Shown here in pieces: positions 55,125 to 62,993 of a stretch of DNA of 64,000 bases (positions are counted from its first letter, which is position 1; every line of letters starts with the position of its first letter). Origin of the DNA: Rhizobiales bacterium 64-17 (GTDB lineage: Bacteria; Pseudomonadota; Alphaproteobacteria; Rhizobiales; Xanthobacteraceae); contig MKWA01000005.1 of the NCBI GenBank assembly GCA_001899285.1, positions 23,788 through 87,787 of the forward strand, given 5' to 3'. The translations under genes and the position numbers were made by a program. The notes under the pieces are model-generated. The model had not been told where the DNA came from. It made no database searches and saw only the letters and a program-made list of their open reading frames with translations.

Positions 55125-56345
55125 TCAGTGACGCAGCGTCGCGCGCGCGCGACGCGTCATGAACCAGCACAACAGCGTCGCGACACCGGCCAGCGCCATC
55201 GGCACCGCGATCGGCCACGCGCTGACGCCGAGATAATGCCCGACCAGCGCGCCGCTGGCCGACGCGGCTGACTGTTGAATGAAGCCGACCAGTGACGATG
55301 CCGCGCCGGCGCGTTCCGGAAACGGGCTGATCGAGGCCGCGGTCGCCTGCGGCAGCACCAGGCCGAGGCCACAAATATAGACCGCCGCCGACGCCACAAG
55401 CGCGAACGGATGATCGAGCCGCAACGCGAGCACGACGATCATCATCACCCCGCCCAGCGCGAGCAGGGTGCTGCCCGCGCCGATGATCGCATTGATCCCG
55501 TAGCGCATCACCAGTTTCGCGGCGAGCGAAGTACCGAGCAGGAAGCAAGCCGACGCGGCGGTGAACGCCAACGCGAAGCCGAACGGCGTGAATTGATAGA
55601 TGTCCTGCAACACGAAGGTGGCACCGGAAATCCACGCAAACAGTCCGGCATACGGCAACGTCACCAACAGCAGATGCGCGACGAACGACGGCTCACGCAA
55701 AACGATGCGATACGAACGCAGGATCGACGCCGGCGTGACCATCTCGGTAGCACGCAACTTCAACGTTTCCGGCAGATACCACCAGACCAGTGCCAGCGCC
55801 TCGAGACCGACGATCGCCATGACGACGAAATTGGAGCGCCAGCCGAACCATGTTTGCAGCACACCGCCAAGGATCGGACCGATCAGCGGGGCGAGCCCCA
55901 TCACCATGGCGATCACCGCCATTTCGCGGCCGGCACGCGCACCACTGTAGAGATCGCGGACGATGGCACGCGACAGCACAATGGCGCCGCAGCCGCCGAT
56001 CGCCTGCAACAGCCGCGAGGCGATCAGAAGCTCGATCGACGTCGCGGCAATGCAGGAGATCGTCGCGACGCAATAGATCACCACCGCAGTCAGCAGGACC
56101 GGCTTGCGGCCGTAGCGATCCGACACGGGGCCGTAGATCACCTGACCGACCGCGAAACCGATCAGATAGAACGAGATCGTCAGTTGCACCTGCGCCGGAG
56201 CGGCCCGCAGACTCGCGCCGATGTCCGGCATCGACGCGAGATAGAGATCGGTCGAGAACGGCCCAAGCCCGCTCAACAGGCCGAGGATCAGCGTCATCGC
56301 CAGCGGGCTGATGCTGCTCACGGGATCAGTATTCCGGGGCGTCAT
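55125..56345 (-). CDS. Bcr/CflA-family MFS drug exporter
   Basis: 12-helix DHA1 drug:H+ antiporter. LGLLSGLGPFSTDLYLASMP is the Bcr/CflA start, QVIYGPVSDRYGRKPVLLTA is motif A, and GLAPLIGPILGGVLQTWFGW motif C. I chose ATG 56343-56345 (MTPRNTDPVSS, 406 residues); an upstream frame lacks membrane sequence and lies in the neighbouring gene. The start overlaps the YgjP-type gene by 20 bp, so they are translated together. Exports chloramphenicol, bicyclomycin or similar in relatives. Confidence 0.9.
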   Translation of the reverse strand: MTPRNTDPVSSISPLAMTLILGLLSGLGPFSTDLYLASMPDIGASLRAAPAQVQLTISFYLIGFAVGQVIYGPVSDRYGRKPVLLTAVVIYCVATISCIAATSIELLIASRLLQAIGGCGAIVLSRAIVRDLYSGARAGREMAVIAMVMGLAPLIGPILGGVLQTWFGWRSNFVVMAIVGLEALALVWWYLPETLKLRATEMVTPASILRSYRIVLREPSFVAHLLLVTLPYAGLFAWISGATFVLQDIYQFTPFGFALAFTAASACFLLGTSLAAKLVMRYGINAIIGAGSTLLALGGVMMIVVLALRLDHPFALVASAAVYICGLGLVLPQATAASISPFPERAGAASSLVGFIQQSAASASGALVGHYLGVSAWPIAVPMALAGVATLLCWFMTRRARATLRH

Positions 56346-57087
56346 ACCGATGCAGCGTCGCGCCCTGCGTGTCGAGCCAGGTCTTGGCCCGGTCCGCGTC
56401 CGGGCAGACGCGCCGCACTGTTGCCCAGAACCGCGGCGAATGATTGAGCTCGACCAGATGCGCCACTTCGTGCGCGGCAAGATAATCGAGCACGAACGGC
56501 GGCGCCATGATCAGCCGCCACGAATAGCACAGGCGTCCCGTGCTTGAGCACGAGCCCCAGCGGCTCGACTGGTCGCGCAGCGAAATGCGGCTGACAGCAA
56601 CATTCAACAGCGCCGCGTAGCGGCGGCTGGCAGCGTCGAGATCGCGCGCCGCCTCCTTCTTCAGAAAATCGCGCACGCGGCGGCCGAGATGCGGCGCCTG
56701 CCCCGGCACATGCAGCTCAGGCTCGCCATTGGCGCCGGCCGCGATAAAAGCGACGCCGCGCCGGTCGGGCCGATGCACGATACGGTGCTCGATGCCGCGC
56801 AACGGCACGCGCGCATCCGGTGCGAACACGATCTCGTCCGGCAGACGATCGAGCCGCGTCGCGATCCAGGCGGCGTGCTGCTGCGCGAAGGCGCGCGCAT
56901 CGGCGATGCTGCCCCGCTGCGGCATGGTCAGGACGACCTCGCGCGTCGCCGTCTGGATGCGCAGCGTATAGCGGCGTGCCTGCCGGTTGCGCCGCAGCCG
57001 CACCGGATAGATCGCATTATCCAGCGTCACGTCGATATTCTGCGGTTCGCGCGACGGCCGGCGGAACAGGAGAGCAAGATTCGGCAT
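56326..57087 (-). CDS. YgjP-type M48-like metallopeptidase (DUF45)
   Basis: 253-residue zinc peptidase of the YgjP/SprT-like group. RWGSCSSTGRLCYSWRLIMA precedes the active site AAHEVAHLVELNHSPRFW, where HEVAH is the zinc site and the following His-Ser-Pro-Arg-Phe-Trp is the family signature. The N-terminal half is a beta-rich domain (IYPVRLRRNRQARRYTLRIQ). Starting at ATG 57085-57087 (MPNLALLFRRPS). The physiological substrate is unknown. The 3' end overlaps the Bcr/CflA start. Confidence 0.88.
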   Translation of the reverse strand: MPNLALLFRRPSREPQNIDVTLDNAIYPVRLRRNRQARRYTLRIQTATREVVLTMPQRGSIADARAFAQQHAAWIATRLDRLPDEIVFAPDARVPLRGIEHRIVHRPDRRGVAFIAAGANGEPELHVPGQAPHLGRRVRDFLKKEAARDLDAASRRYAALLNVAVSRISLRDQSSRWGSCSSTGRLCYSWRLIMAPPFVLDYLAAHEVAHLVELNHSPRFWATVRRVCPDADRAKTWLDTQGATLHRYDAPEY

Positions 57088-57170
57088 CGAATCATCCGGC
57101 GGATGGCGCGCCACCCTGCCACTGCCCGGAAACCCGCTCAAGTCGGGGCTGTTCCGGGACCACACCGCGA

Positions 57171-58499
57171 TCAGGCGGCGGACGCGGATTTGCGCGATTT
57201 CATCCGGCCGTTCGACAGCATGAAATCCGACATGCGCGGCGCGATCTCGGCGCGGAAGCGCGAGCCATTGAACACGCCGTAGTGGCCGACACTCGGCTGC
57301 ATGTAATGGACTTTCTTGTCGGCCGGGATATTCACGCACAGATCGTGTGCCGCCTGGGTCTGGCCGAGACCGGAAATATCGTCGTTCTCGCCCTCGATGG
57401 TCATCAGCGCGACGCGGGTGATCGCCGACGGATCGATGGCGCGACCACGATGCGTCATCTCGCCTTTCGGCAGGGCGTGCTTGATAAACACGGTATCGAC
57501 CGTCTGCAGATAGAACTCGGCGGTGAGGTCCATCACCGCGAGATACTCGTCGTAGAACTCGCGATGCTTCTGCGCGGAATCGCCGTCGCCCTTCACCAGA
57601 TGCTGGAAGAGGTTGTAGTGCGCATCGAGGTGCCGGTCGAGATTCATGCTCATGAAGCCGTGCAGCTGCAGAAAGCCCGGGTAGACATCGCGCATGAAGC
57701 CAGGATGCGGGAACGGCACCTTGGTAATGACATGCGTGCGAAACCAGTCGAGGCCACGCTCCTGCGCCAGATTGTTCACCGCGGTCGGATTGCGCCGCGT
57801 GTCGATCGGCCCGCCCATCAGCATCATTGAATTCGGAACGTTCGGATCCTTGTCCGCTTCCATCAGCGACACAGCGGCCAGCACCGGCACCGACGGCTGG
57901 CAGACGCCGACCACATGCACATCGCCGCCGAGCGCATGCAGCATCGCGATCACGTAATCGATGTAGGTATCGAGATCGAACGCACCCGCCGAAACCGGCA
58001 CCAGACGCGCATCGGTCCAGTCGGTGATGTAGACCTCGTGATTGGGCAGGAACGCTTCGACCGTGCCGCGCAGCAGCGTGGCGAAGTGGCCCGACATCGG
58101 CGCCACCAGCAGCACCTTCGGCTGCGGCCGGCGCGGCGCGTGCGGCATCAAACGCTGGAAGTGCAGCAGCCGGCAGAACGGCCGCTCCCACACCGGCACG
58201 ACGGCGACCGGAACGCGCTCGCCTTCCACCAGCGTCGAAGCGATGTCCCAGGCCGGCTTCTTGTAACGGCGGGTCGAGCGTTCGAACAATTCCGCGCCCG
58301 CCGCCATGCTCTTGCCGTAGAGCGTGTGCGCGAAAGGATTGGCCGGATTCTTGAAAAACAGTTTGGTGGCGTCGGCGACAACCCGCGACGGATTGAGCGC
58401 GGCGTGACCGAGTTCATAGAGCCAGTACATCGGTGTCGATGGGATGAAGCTATCGGTCGCGGGAAGCGCGGCCGCGCCCCCGAATTCGCCTATCGCCAT
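57171..58499 (-). CDS. phaZ: Intracellular polyhydroxybutyrate depolymerase
   Basis: Degrades native intracellular PHB granules to hydroxybutyrate, which BdhA (10.7 kb) oxidises. Alpha/beta hydrolase with Cys instead of Ser as nucleophile: VHVVGVCQPSVPVLAAVSL (Cys200), as in Ralstonia PhaZa1. Other landmarks are VLLVAPMSGHFATLLRGTVE, the DWTDARLVPVSAGAFDLDTY segment, EGENDDISGLGQT with the Asp and SVGHYGVFNG with the His. I chose ATG 58497-58499 (MAIGEFGG, 442 residues); an in-frame GTG at 58538 is possible. A 16-bp inverted repeat lies upstream at 58552-58567. Confidence 0.93.
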   Translation of the reverse strand: MAIGEFGGAAALPATDSFIPSTPMYWLYELGHAALNPSRVVADATKLFFKNPANPFAHTLYGKSMAAGAELFERSTRRYKKPAWDIASTLVEGERVPVAVVPVWERPFCRLLHFQRLMPHAPRRPQPKVLLVAPMSGHFATLLRGTVEAFLPNHEVYITDWTDARLVPVSAGAFDLDTYIDYVIAMLHALGGDVHVVGVCQPSVPVLAAVSLMEADKDPNVPNSMMLMGGPIDTRRNPTAVNNLAQERGLDWFRTHVITKVPFPHPGFMRDVYPGFLQLHGFMSMNLDRHLDAHYNLFQHLVKGDGDSAQKHREFYDEYLAVMDLTAEFYLQTVDTVFIKHALPKGEMTHRGRAIDPSAITRVALMTIEGENDDISGLGQTQAAHDLCVNIPADKKVHYMQPSVGHYGVFNGSRFRAEIAPRMSDFMLSNGRMKSRKSASAA

Positions 58500-58551
58500 C
58501 TCGTTTGTCCCCGGCCCGCTCTGACGTGATTGCTGCACTGCGAAAGCATGA

Positions 58552-58567
58552 CTGTTTTTTGAAACAG
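58552..58567. promoter_or_regulatory. Inverted repeat upstream of phaZ
   Basis: CTGTTT and AAACAG arms with a 4-nt centre, 53 bp before the phaZ start and in the gap after the ABC-2 permease stop. It could be an operator for phaZ or part of an end-of-transcript hairpin. Low certainty. Confidence 0.35.
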
Positions 58568-58641
58568 CGTCAATCTAACGCATCAGACCTTTTCACCACC
58601 TTTACGTGAGAAATTATCCCAAAGTATCAAGGTCTTGGGCG

Positions 58642-59451
58642 TTACTCGCCGGTTTGCAGCAAGGTTCCATGGCGGCGGGCGCTGCCCAGCAGCAGGCCAA
58701 ACGCAACGCAACCGGCGGAAAACAGCACCGCATTGAGCGCCAGTGCCTGCAGCATCAGGTCGGCCCGGAACGTGTGGTGGATCAGCAATTCGCGCATGCC
58801 CTCGAACACATAGGTCGGCGGCAGCGCCCACGCGATCCATTGCAGCCACACCGGCAGGACCGACACCGGATAATAAACGCAGCACAGCGGCAGCAGCAGG
58901 AACATGAAGGTCCAGGCCAGTGTCTCGGCGCCGAGCCCATTCCGCAGCAGCAGCCCCGCGACCAGGATACCGATCGCCCAGCTCGTCAGCATGAGGTTGG
59001 CGAAAAACGCGCCGAGCGCGAGACCGAGCCCCCACAGATTGAAGCCGAAAAACCATATCGCCAGCAGCGTCACCGGGATCATACCGATCGCGAGCCGAAT
59101 GAGACTCATGATGATCAGCGACAGGATGAATTCAGCCGGGCGCAGCGGCGACATCATGATGTTGCCGAGGTTGCGCGCGTACATCTCTTCGAGGAACGAG
59201 ATCGAGAAGCCAAGCTGACCACGGAACAGGATATCCCACAGCAACACCGAGCCGATGAACACGCCACCGGCCTGCACGAAGAAGCCAGCGTTCTGCTGGA
59301 TGTAGGTCTGCAGGAAACCCCACATCAGCATCTGCACCATCGGCCAGTAGATCAGGTCGAGGATGCGCGGCCACGACGAGCGCAGCAGATACCAGTAGCG
59401 CCGCACCATGGCGGCGACGCGATGCGGCGAAAATTCCATCGAGATTTCCAT
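58642..59451 (-). CDS. ABC-2 type exporter permease
   Basis: Six-helix exporter permease, 269 residues. MEISMEFSPHRVAAMVRRYW leads to helix one; the MSPLRPAEFILSLIIMSLIR segment and the VYYPVSVLPVWLQWIAWALP region are typical of ABC-2 (YadH/NodJ-like) proteins. The ATG (59449-59451) shares bases with the ATPase stop (TGATG), so the two subunits are coupled; a GTG 3 bp earlier is equally possible. Cargo unknown: polysaccharide, drug or lipid in relatives. Confidence 0.88.
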   Translation of the reverse strand: MEISMEFSPHRVAAMVRRYWYLLRSSWPRILDLIYWPMVQMLMWGFLQTYIQQNAGFFVQAGGVFIGSVLLWDILFRGQLGFSISFLEEMYARNLGNIMMSPLRPAEFILSLIIMSLIRLAIGMIPVTLLAIWFFGFNLWGLGLALGAFFANLMLTSWAIGILVAGLLLRNGLGAETLAWTFMFLLLPLCCVYYPVSVLPVWLQWIAWALPPTYVFEGMRELLIHHTFRADLMLQALALNAVLFSAGCVAFGLLLGSARRHGTLLQTGE

Positions 59452-60212
59452 CACGACACCCTCTGCTGCGCGTCGCCCCGGCCGCGCGCGATATCGAGGA
59501 ACACGTCCTCCAGCGTTTCGCGGCCATAGCGCGCCAGCAACTGTTGCGGCGTGTCGTCGTCGACGATCTCGCCCTTCTTCATCATGATGACCCGCTCGCA
59601 CAATCGCTCGACCTCGGCCATGTTGTGCGAGGCGAGCAGCACCGTGGCGTTGTGCGCGCGGCAATAGCGTTCGAGATGGCCGCGCACCCAGTCCGCCGTA
59701 TCCGGATCGAGCGAGGCCGTCGGCTCGTCGAGCAGCAGCACCTCGGGATTGTTGAGCAGCGACTTCGCCACCGACACTCGCGTCTTCTGCCCCGCCGAAA
59801 GCTTGCCCGACGGCCGGTCGAGGATTTCGCGCAGATCGAGGTCGCTGGCGAGTTGATCGATGCGGCCGGCGATATCCGGCACCGCGTAAAGATCGCCGAA
59901 CACGCGCAGGTTCTGCCGGACGGTCAGCCGCATCGGCATGTCCACATAAGGCGACTGGAAATTCATCCGGTGCAGGACACGATAACGCTGCCGCGGCATG
60001 TCCGCGCCGAGCACGCGCACGGTCCCCGAGGTCGGCGTCAGCAACCCCATGATCGTGGCGATGGTGGTGCTCTTGCCCGCGCCGTTGCCGCCGAGCAGCC
60101 CGGTCATCGTCCCCGGCATCAGGCTGAACGAAATGCCCTTGACCGCCGTGGTGGTGGCATAGGTCTTCACCAGGCGATCGACAGCAATGGCAGATTTGAC
60201 GGCTGCGTCCAT
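59451..60212 (-). CDS. ABC exporter ATPase
   Basis: Cytoplasmic ATPase partner of the ABC-2 permease. Walker A LLGGNGAGKSTTIATIMG, Q-loop MNFQSPYVDMPMRLTV, signature GKLSAGQKTRVSVAKSLL with LSAGQ in place of LSGGQ, Walker B VLLLDEPTASLDPDTADW and the His switch LLASHNMAEVERLC. I chose ATG 60210-60212 (MDAAVKSAIAVDRLV, 253 residues), since the family begins with this strand. It is divergent from regS. Confidence 0.88.
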   Translation of the reverse strand: MDAAVKSAIAVDRLVKTYATTTAVKGISFSLMPGTMTGLLGGNGAGKSTTIATIMGLLTPTSGTVRVLGADMPRQRYRVLHRMNFQSPYVDMPMRLTVRQNLRVFGDLYAVPDIAGRIDQLASDLDLREILDRPSGKLSAGQKTRVSVAKSLLNNPEVLLLDEPTASLDPDTADWVRGHLERYCRAHNATVLLASHNMAEVERLCERVIMMKKGEIVDDDTPQQLLARYGRETLEDVFLDIARGRGDAQQRVS

Positions 60213-60367
60213 GACCAAACCGGCGGATGGGCAAACAAACGGGATCGAGCGTGGCGAAAGATGTGGCGAGATGCCGCTGACTTGTCCAGCGTCGAATGGG
60301 CGTTTCTGGCATGCGCCGCGCCTCGTGACCGTTTCCGACCCCGCCAATCGCGCCTAGAATAAGCACC

Positions 60368-61678
60368 ATGCCCTTGCTCGATCTCGCCGCCTCGCATCCG
60401 CGCCGCAATGTCCGCCTCGATACGCTGGTCCGCCTGCGCTGGCTGGCGATCGCCGGCCAGACCTCGGCGGTGCTCGGCGTCTATTTCGGTCTCGAATTCA
60501 CGCTGCCGCTGTGGTCGTGCCTCACCGTCATCGCCCTGTCGGCGCTGCTCAACATCGCGCTGCGCGTGCGCTTCCACGCGACGCAGCGGCTCGAACCGGA
60601 GCGCGCGGCCTGGCTGCTCGCCTTCGATATTGCCGAACTCGCGGTGCTGCTGTTCCTCACCGGTGGATTGCAGAACCCGTTCGCGTTCCTGTTCCTCGGC
60701 CCGGTGCTGTTCTCGGCGACCGCGCTGCCGCCGCGCTACACCTTGATGCTCGGCGGCTTCGCGGTGCTGTGCGCCACCGTGCTAGTGTTCGCGCATTTCC
60801 CGCTGCCGTGGGACAGCAGCGATCCGCTGGAGTTGCCGCCGATCTACATGGTCGGCGTCTGGCTCTCGATCCTCCTGTCGATGGGCTTCATCGGCGTGCA
60901 TGCGTGGCAGATCACCGAAGAGGCACGCCAGCTCACCGACGCGCTCGCCGCAACCGAGCTGGTGCTGGCGCATGAGCAGCATCTCTCGCAGCTCGACGGC
61001 CTCGCCGCCGCCGCCGCGCACGAACTCGGCACGCCGCTCGCCACCATCACCGTGATCGCCAAAGAACTTGAACGCGCGATCTCCAGCAACTCGCCGCATC
61101 GCGACGACATCCGGCTGCTGCGCGAACAGGCGCTGCGCTGCCGCGAAATCCTGGCGAAGATCACCGAACTCTCCACCAGCAACGAGCCGATCGACCGTTT
61201 GCCGCTGTCGGCGCTGATCGACGAAGTGGTCAATCCGCATCGCGATTTCGGCGTGGCGATCGACGTGCCGAAGCCGGACCCGGACGAGCCGCTGGCGTCG
61301 CGCAATCCGGCGATCCTTTACGGCCTCGGCAACATCGTCGAAAACGCCGTCGATTTCGCGCGCGAGCGCGTCACCGTGAAAACCGAGTGGACCGAGGACG
61401 AGGTGGCGATCACCGTCAGCGACGACGGACCGGGCTTTGCCCCGGAAATCCTGGCGCGCATCGGCGAGCCCTACGTCACCAGCAAGCGCGGCCGGCGGAT
61501 CGGCGACAAGTCGGAGACCGCCGGCCTCGGCCTCGGCTTCTTCATCGCCAAGACCCTGCTGGAGCGCTCCGGCGCCATCGTCGCGTTCCAGAACCGGCCG
61601 CTGCCGCAGCGCGGCGCGATCATCCATATCCGCTGGAACCGCGACGATTTCGCGCGCCCCCTCGGCCTTGCTGCCTGA
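60368..61678 (+). CDS. regB: Redox-sensing histidine kinase RegB/RegS/ActS type
   Basis: Membrane sensor of respiratory redox state. Five or six helices in the first ~170 residues contain the quinone-site heptapeptide GGLQNPF (about residue 98). DHp domain with phospho-His in AAAAHELGTPLATITV (about residue 217), redox-active Cys in ALRCREILAKI (about residue 257), and ATPase motifs NIVENAVDFA, DDGPGFAPE and GLGLGFFIAKTLL. 436 residues. No clear ribosome site; a TAGAAT hexamer at 60355-60360 is 8 bp before the ATG, so the mRNA may be leaderless. Pairs with the regulator downstream. Named RegS in Bradyrhizobium, ActS in Sinorhizobium. Confidence 0.93.
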   Translation: MPLLDLAASHPRRNVRLDTLVRLRWLAIAGQTSAVLGVYFGLEFTLPLWSCLTVIALSALLNIALRVRFHATQRLEPERAAWLLAFDIAELAVLLFLTGGLQNPFAFLFLGPVLFSATALPPRYTLMLGGFAVLCATVLVFAHFPLPWDSSDPLELPPIYMVGVWLSILLSMGFIGVHAWQITEEARQLTDALAATELVLAHEQHLSQLDGLAAAAAHELGTPLATITVIAKELERAISSNSPHRDDIRLLREQALRCREILAKITELSTSNEPIDRLPLSALIDEVVNPHRDFGVAIDVPKPDPDEPLASRNPAILYGLGNIVENAVDFARERVTVKTEWTEDEVAITVSDDGPGFAPEILARIGEPYVTSKRGRRIGDKSETAGLGLGFFIAKTLLERSGAIVAFQNRPLPQRGAIIHIRWNRDDFARPLGLAA

Positions 61679-61769
61679 TTTTCCGCGTGTTTCGGCCCGC
61701 CGGGCGCAGGCGCCGTAATTGTGCCACGGTGCCTTTCCACGCTAGATTGTTGTCAATTCGAGCTTTTCG

Positions 61770-61793
61770 CACCCTTTCGATCACCCTTTCTAT
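61770..61793 (+). repeat. Tandem 12-bp repeat in the regA leader
   Basis: CACCCTTTCGAT followed directly by CACCCTTTCTAT, then CACC. Two copies with one mismatch, 19 bp before the regA start; possibly a regulator site or a slipped repeat. Confidence 0.5.
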
Positions 61794-61811
61794 CACCTGG
61801 AGGAATGAAAC

Positions 61812-62390
61812 GTGTCACTGACTGTCGCTGAAAGCGCCGCCGCCACCCCGCGCGAGCAGGTTCCGGCGGAACGCTCGCTGCTGATTGTCGAGGATGACAA
61901 GTCATTCCTGCAGCGACTCGCCAAGGCGCTGGAGTCGCGCGGCTTCACCGTGACCACCGCCGAATCCGTCGCCGAAGGTTTGCTGCAGCTCGAACAGTCG
62001 CCGCCGGCCTTCGCCGTGGTCGACATGCGCCTGCAGGACGGCAACGGTCTCGAAGTGATCTCGGCGCTCAAGCGCCGCCGTCCCGATGCACGTGGCATCG
62101 TTCTCACCGGCTATGGCAACATCGCCACCGCGGTGAACGCGATCAAGCTCGGCGCCGTCGACTATCTCGCCAAGCCGGTCGATGCCGACGATGTGCTCGC
62201 GGCCCTGCTCGCGCTCGATCACAAGTCGGTCGAACTGCCGGAAAATCCGATGTCGGCGGATCGCGTGCGCTGGGAGCACATCCAGCGCGTCTACGAGATG
62301 TGCGGACGCAACGTGTCGGAGACGGCGCGGCGTCTCAGCATGCACCGGCGCACCTTGCAGCGCATCCTCGCCAAGCGCGCGCCGCGCTGA
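61812..62390 (+). CDS. regA: Response regulator RegA/RegR/ActR type
   Basis: Partner of the redox kinase; controls respiration, nitrogen and carbon fixation genes in relatives. Receiver domain with the acidic pair in VEDDKSFLQRL, phospho-Asp in VVDMRLQDGNGLEV (about residue 72), TGYGN and the Lys in DYLAKPVDADD. After a proline-containing linker, a Fis-type helix-turn-helix ends the protein: RNVSETARRLSMHRRTLQRI, nearly invariant in this family. 192 residues. GTG start (61812) with GGAGGA upstream. 133 bp lie between kinase and regulator, so it may have its own promoter. Confidence 0.96.
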   Translation: MSLTVAESAAATPREQVPAERSLLIVEDDKSFLQRLAKALESRGFTVTTAESVAEGLLQLEQSPPAFAVVDMRLQDGNGLEVISALKRRRPDARGIVLTGYGNIATAVNAIKLGAVDYLAKPVDADDVLAALLALDHKSVELPENPMSADRVRWEHIQRVYEMCGRNVSETARRLSMHRRTLQRILAKRAPR

Positions 62391-62410
62391 CGTTTCGCTT
62401 TTCAAAAGGT

Positions 62411-62495
62411 GTCATGGCCGGGCTTGTCCCGGCCATCCACGTCTTTGGTATGCGAAAAGCAAGGCGTGGATGCCCGCGACAAGCGCGGGCATGAC
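62411..62495. repeat. RIME/BIME-type intergenic repeat element
   Basis: Two hairpins in mirrored order: ATGGCCGGG / CCCGGCCAT (62414-62436) and ATGCCCGCG / CGCGGGCAT (62470-62492). The segments between them, ATCCACGTCTT and AAGGCGTGGAT, also pair apart from one mismatch, giving a cruciform. This sequence style is the widespread interspersed repeat of rhizobial and related genomes. It lies between regA and mmcB, where the convergent transcripts would end. Confidence 0.85.
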
Positions 62496-62510
62496 GAGTT
62501 CTCAGTAAAT

Positions 62511-62993
62511 CTAAAACCCTTCGCCATAGGGTCCGGTCGGATCGATCAGCGACTGCAACCGTAAGGTCGCCGCGCGCGCAATCGTCAGCAGCATCGCTTT
62601 GCGCACGGTTGCGCTCAGGCGATGCTCCGGCGCCTCGCATTTGATCTCGGCGCCGAACGCATCGGCAACGATCAATCCGGTATCCGGCGGAAAGATCTCG
62701 CATGGCACGGCTTGCGTGGTCGCGAAGAACAGCCGGTCGCAGTGCTGGCGATAGTCCATCCATTTGTGATCGGCACGGAAATCCGCGACTGACGACTTGA
62801 TCTCGACGATCCAGATCGCGCCCTTGCGGTCCACCGCCGCGAGATCGGCGCGCCGGCCCGACGCCAGCGGCAATTCACTGACACAGGAAAACCCATGCGC
62901 GGCGAGGAGCCGCGCGGTGCCGCGCGCCACCGCCAGCGCCGTTTCCGACTGGCGGCCATCGACCGGAGCTTCGATGCGCTGCGACAGGCTCAT
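62511..62993 (-). CDS. mmcB: MmcB-type DNA repair nuclease-like protein
   Basis: PD-(D/E)xK-fold protein needed for resistance to alkylation and crosslinks in Caulobacter. SGRRADLAAVDRKGAIWIVE has the metal-binding Asp and then the ExK Glu, followed by IKSSVADFRADHKW; RLFFATTQAVPCEIFPPDTG is also conserved. ATG 62991-62993 gives [10 protein letters not shown] (160 residues); a GTG 3 bp upstream is possible. The start overlaps the mtnA stop, so the two are coupled. Confidence 0.9.
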   Translation of the reverse strand: MSLSQRIEAPVDGRQSETALAVARGTARLLAAHGFSCVSELPLASGRRADLAAVDRKGAIWIVEIKSSVADFRADHKWMDYRQHCDRLFFATTQAVPCEIFPPDTGLIVADAFGAEIKCEAPEHRLSATVRKAMLLTIARAATLRLQSLIDPTGPYGEGF

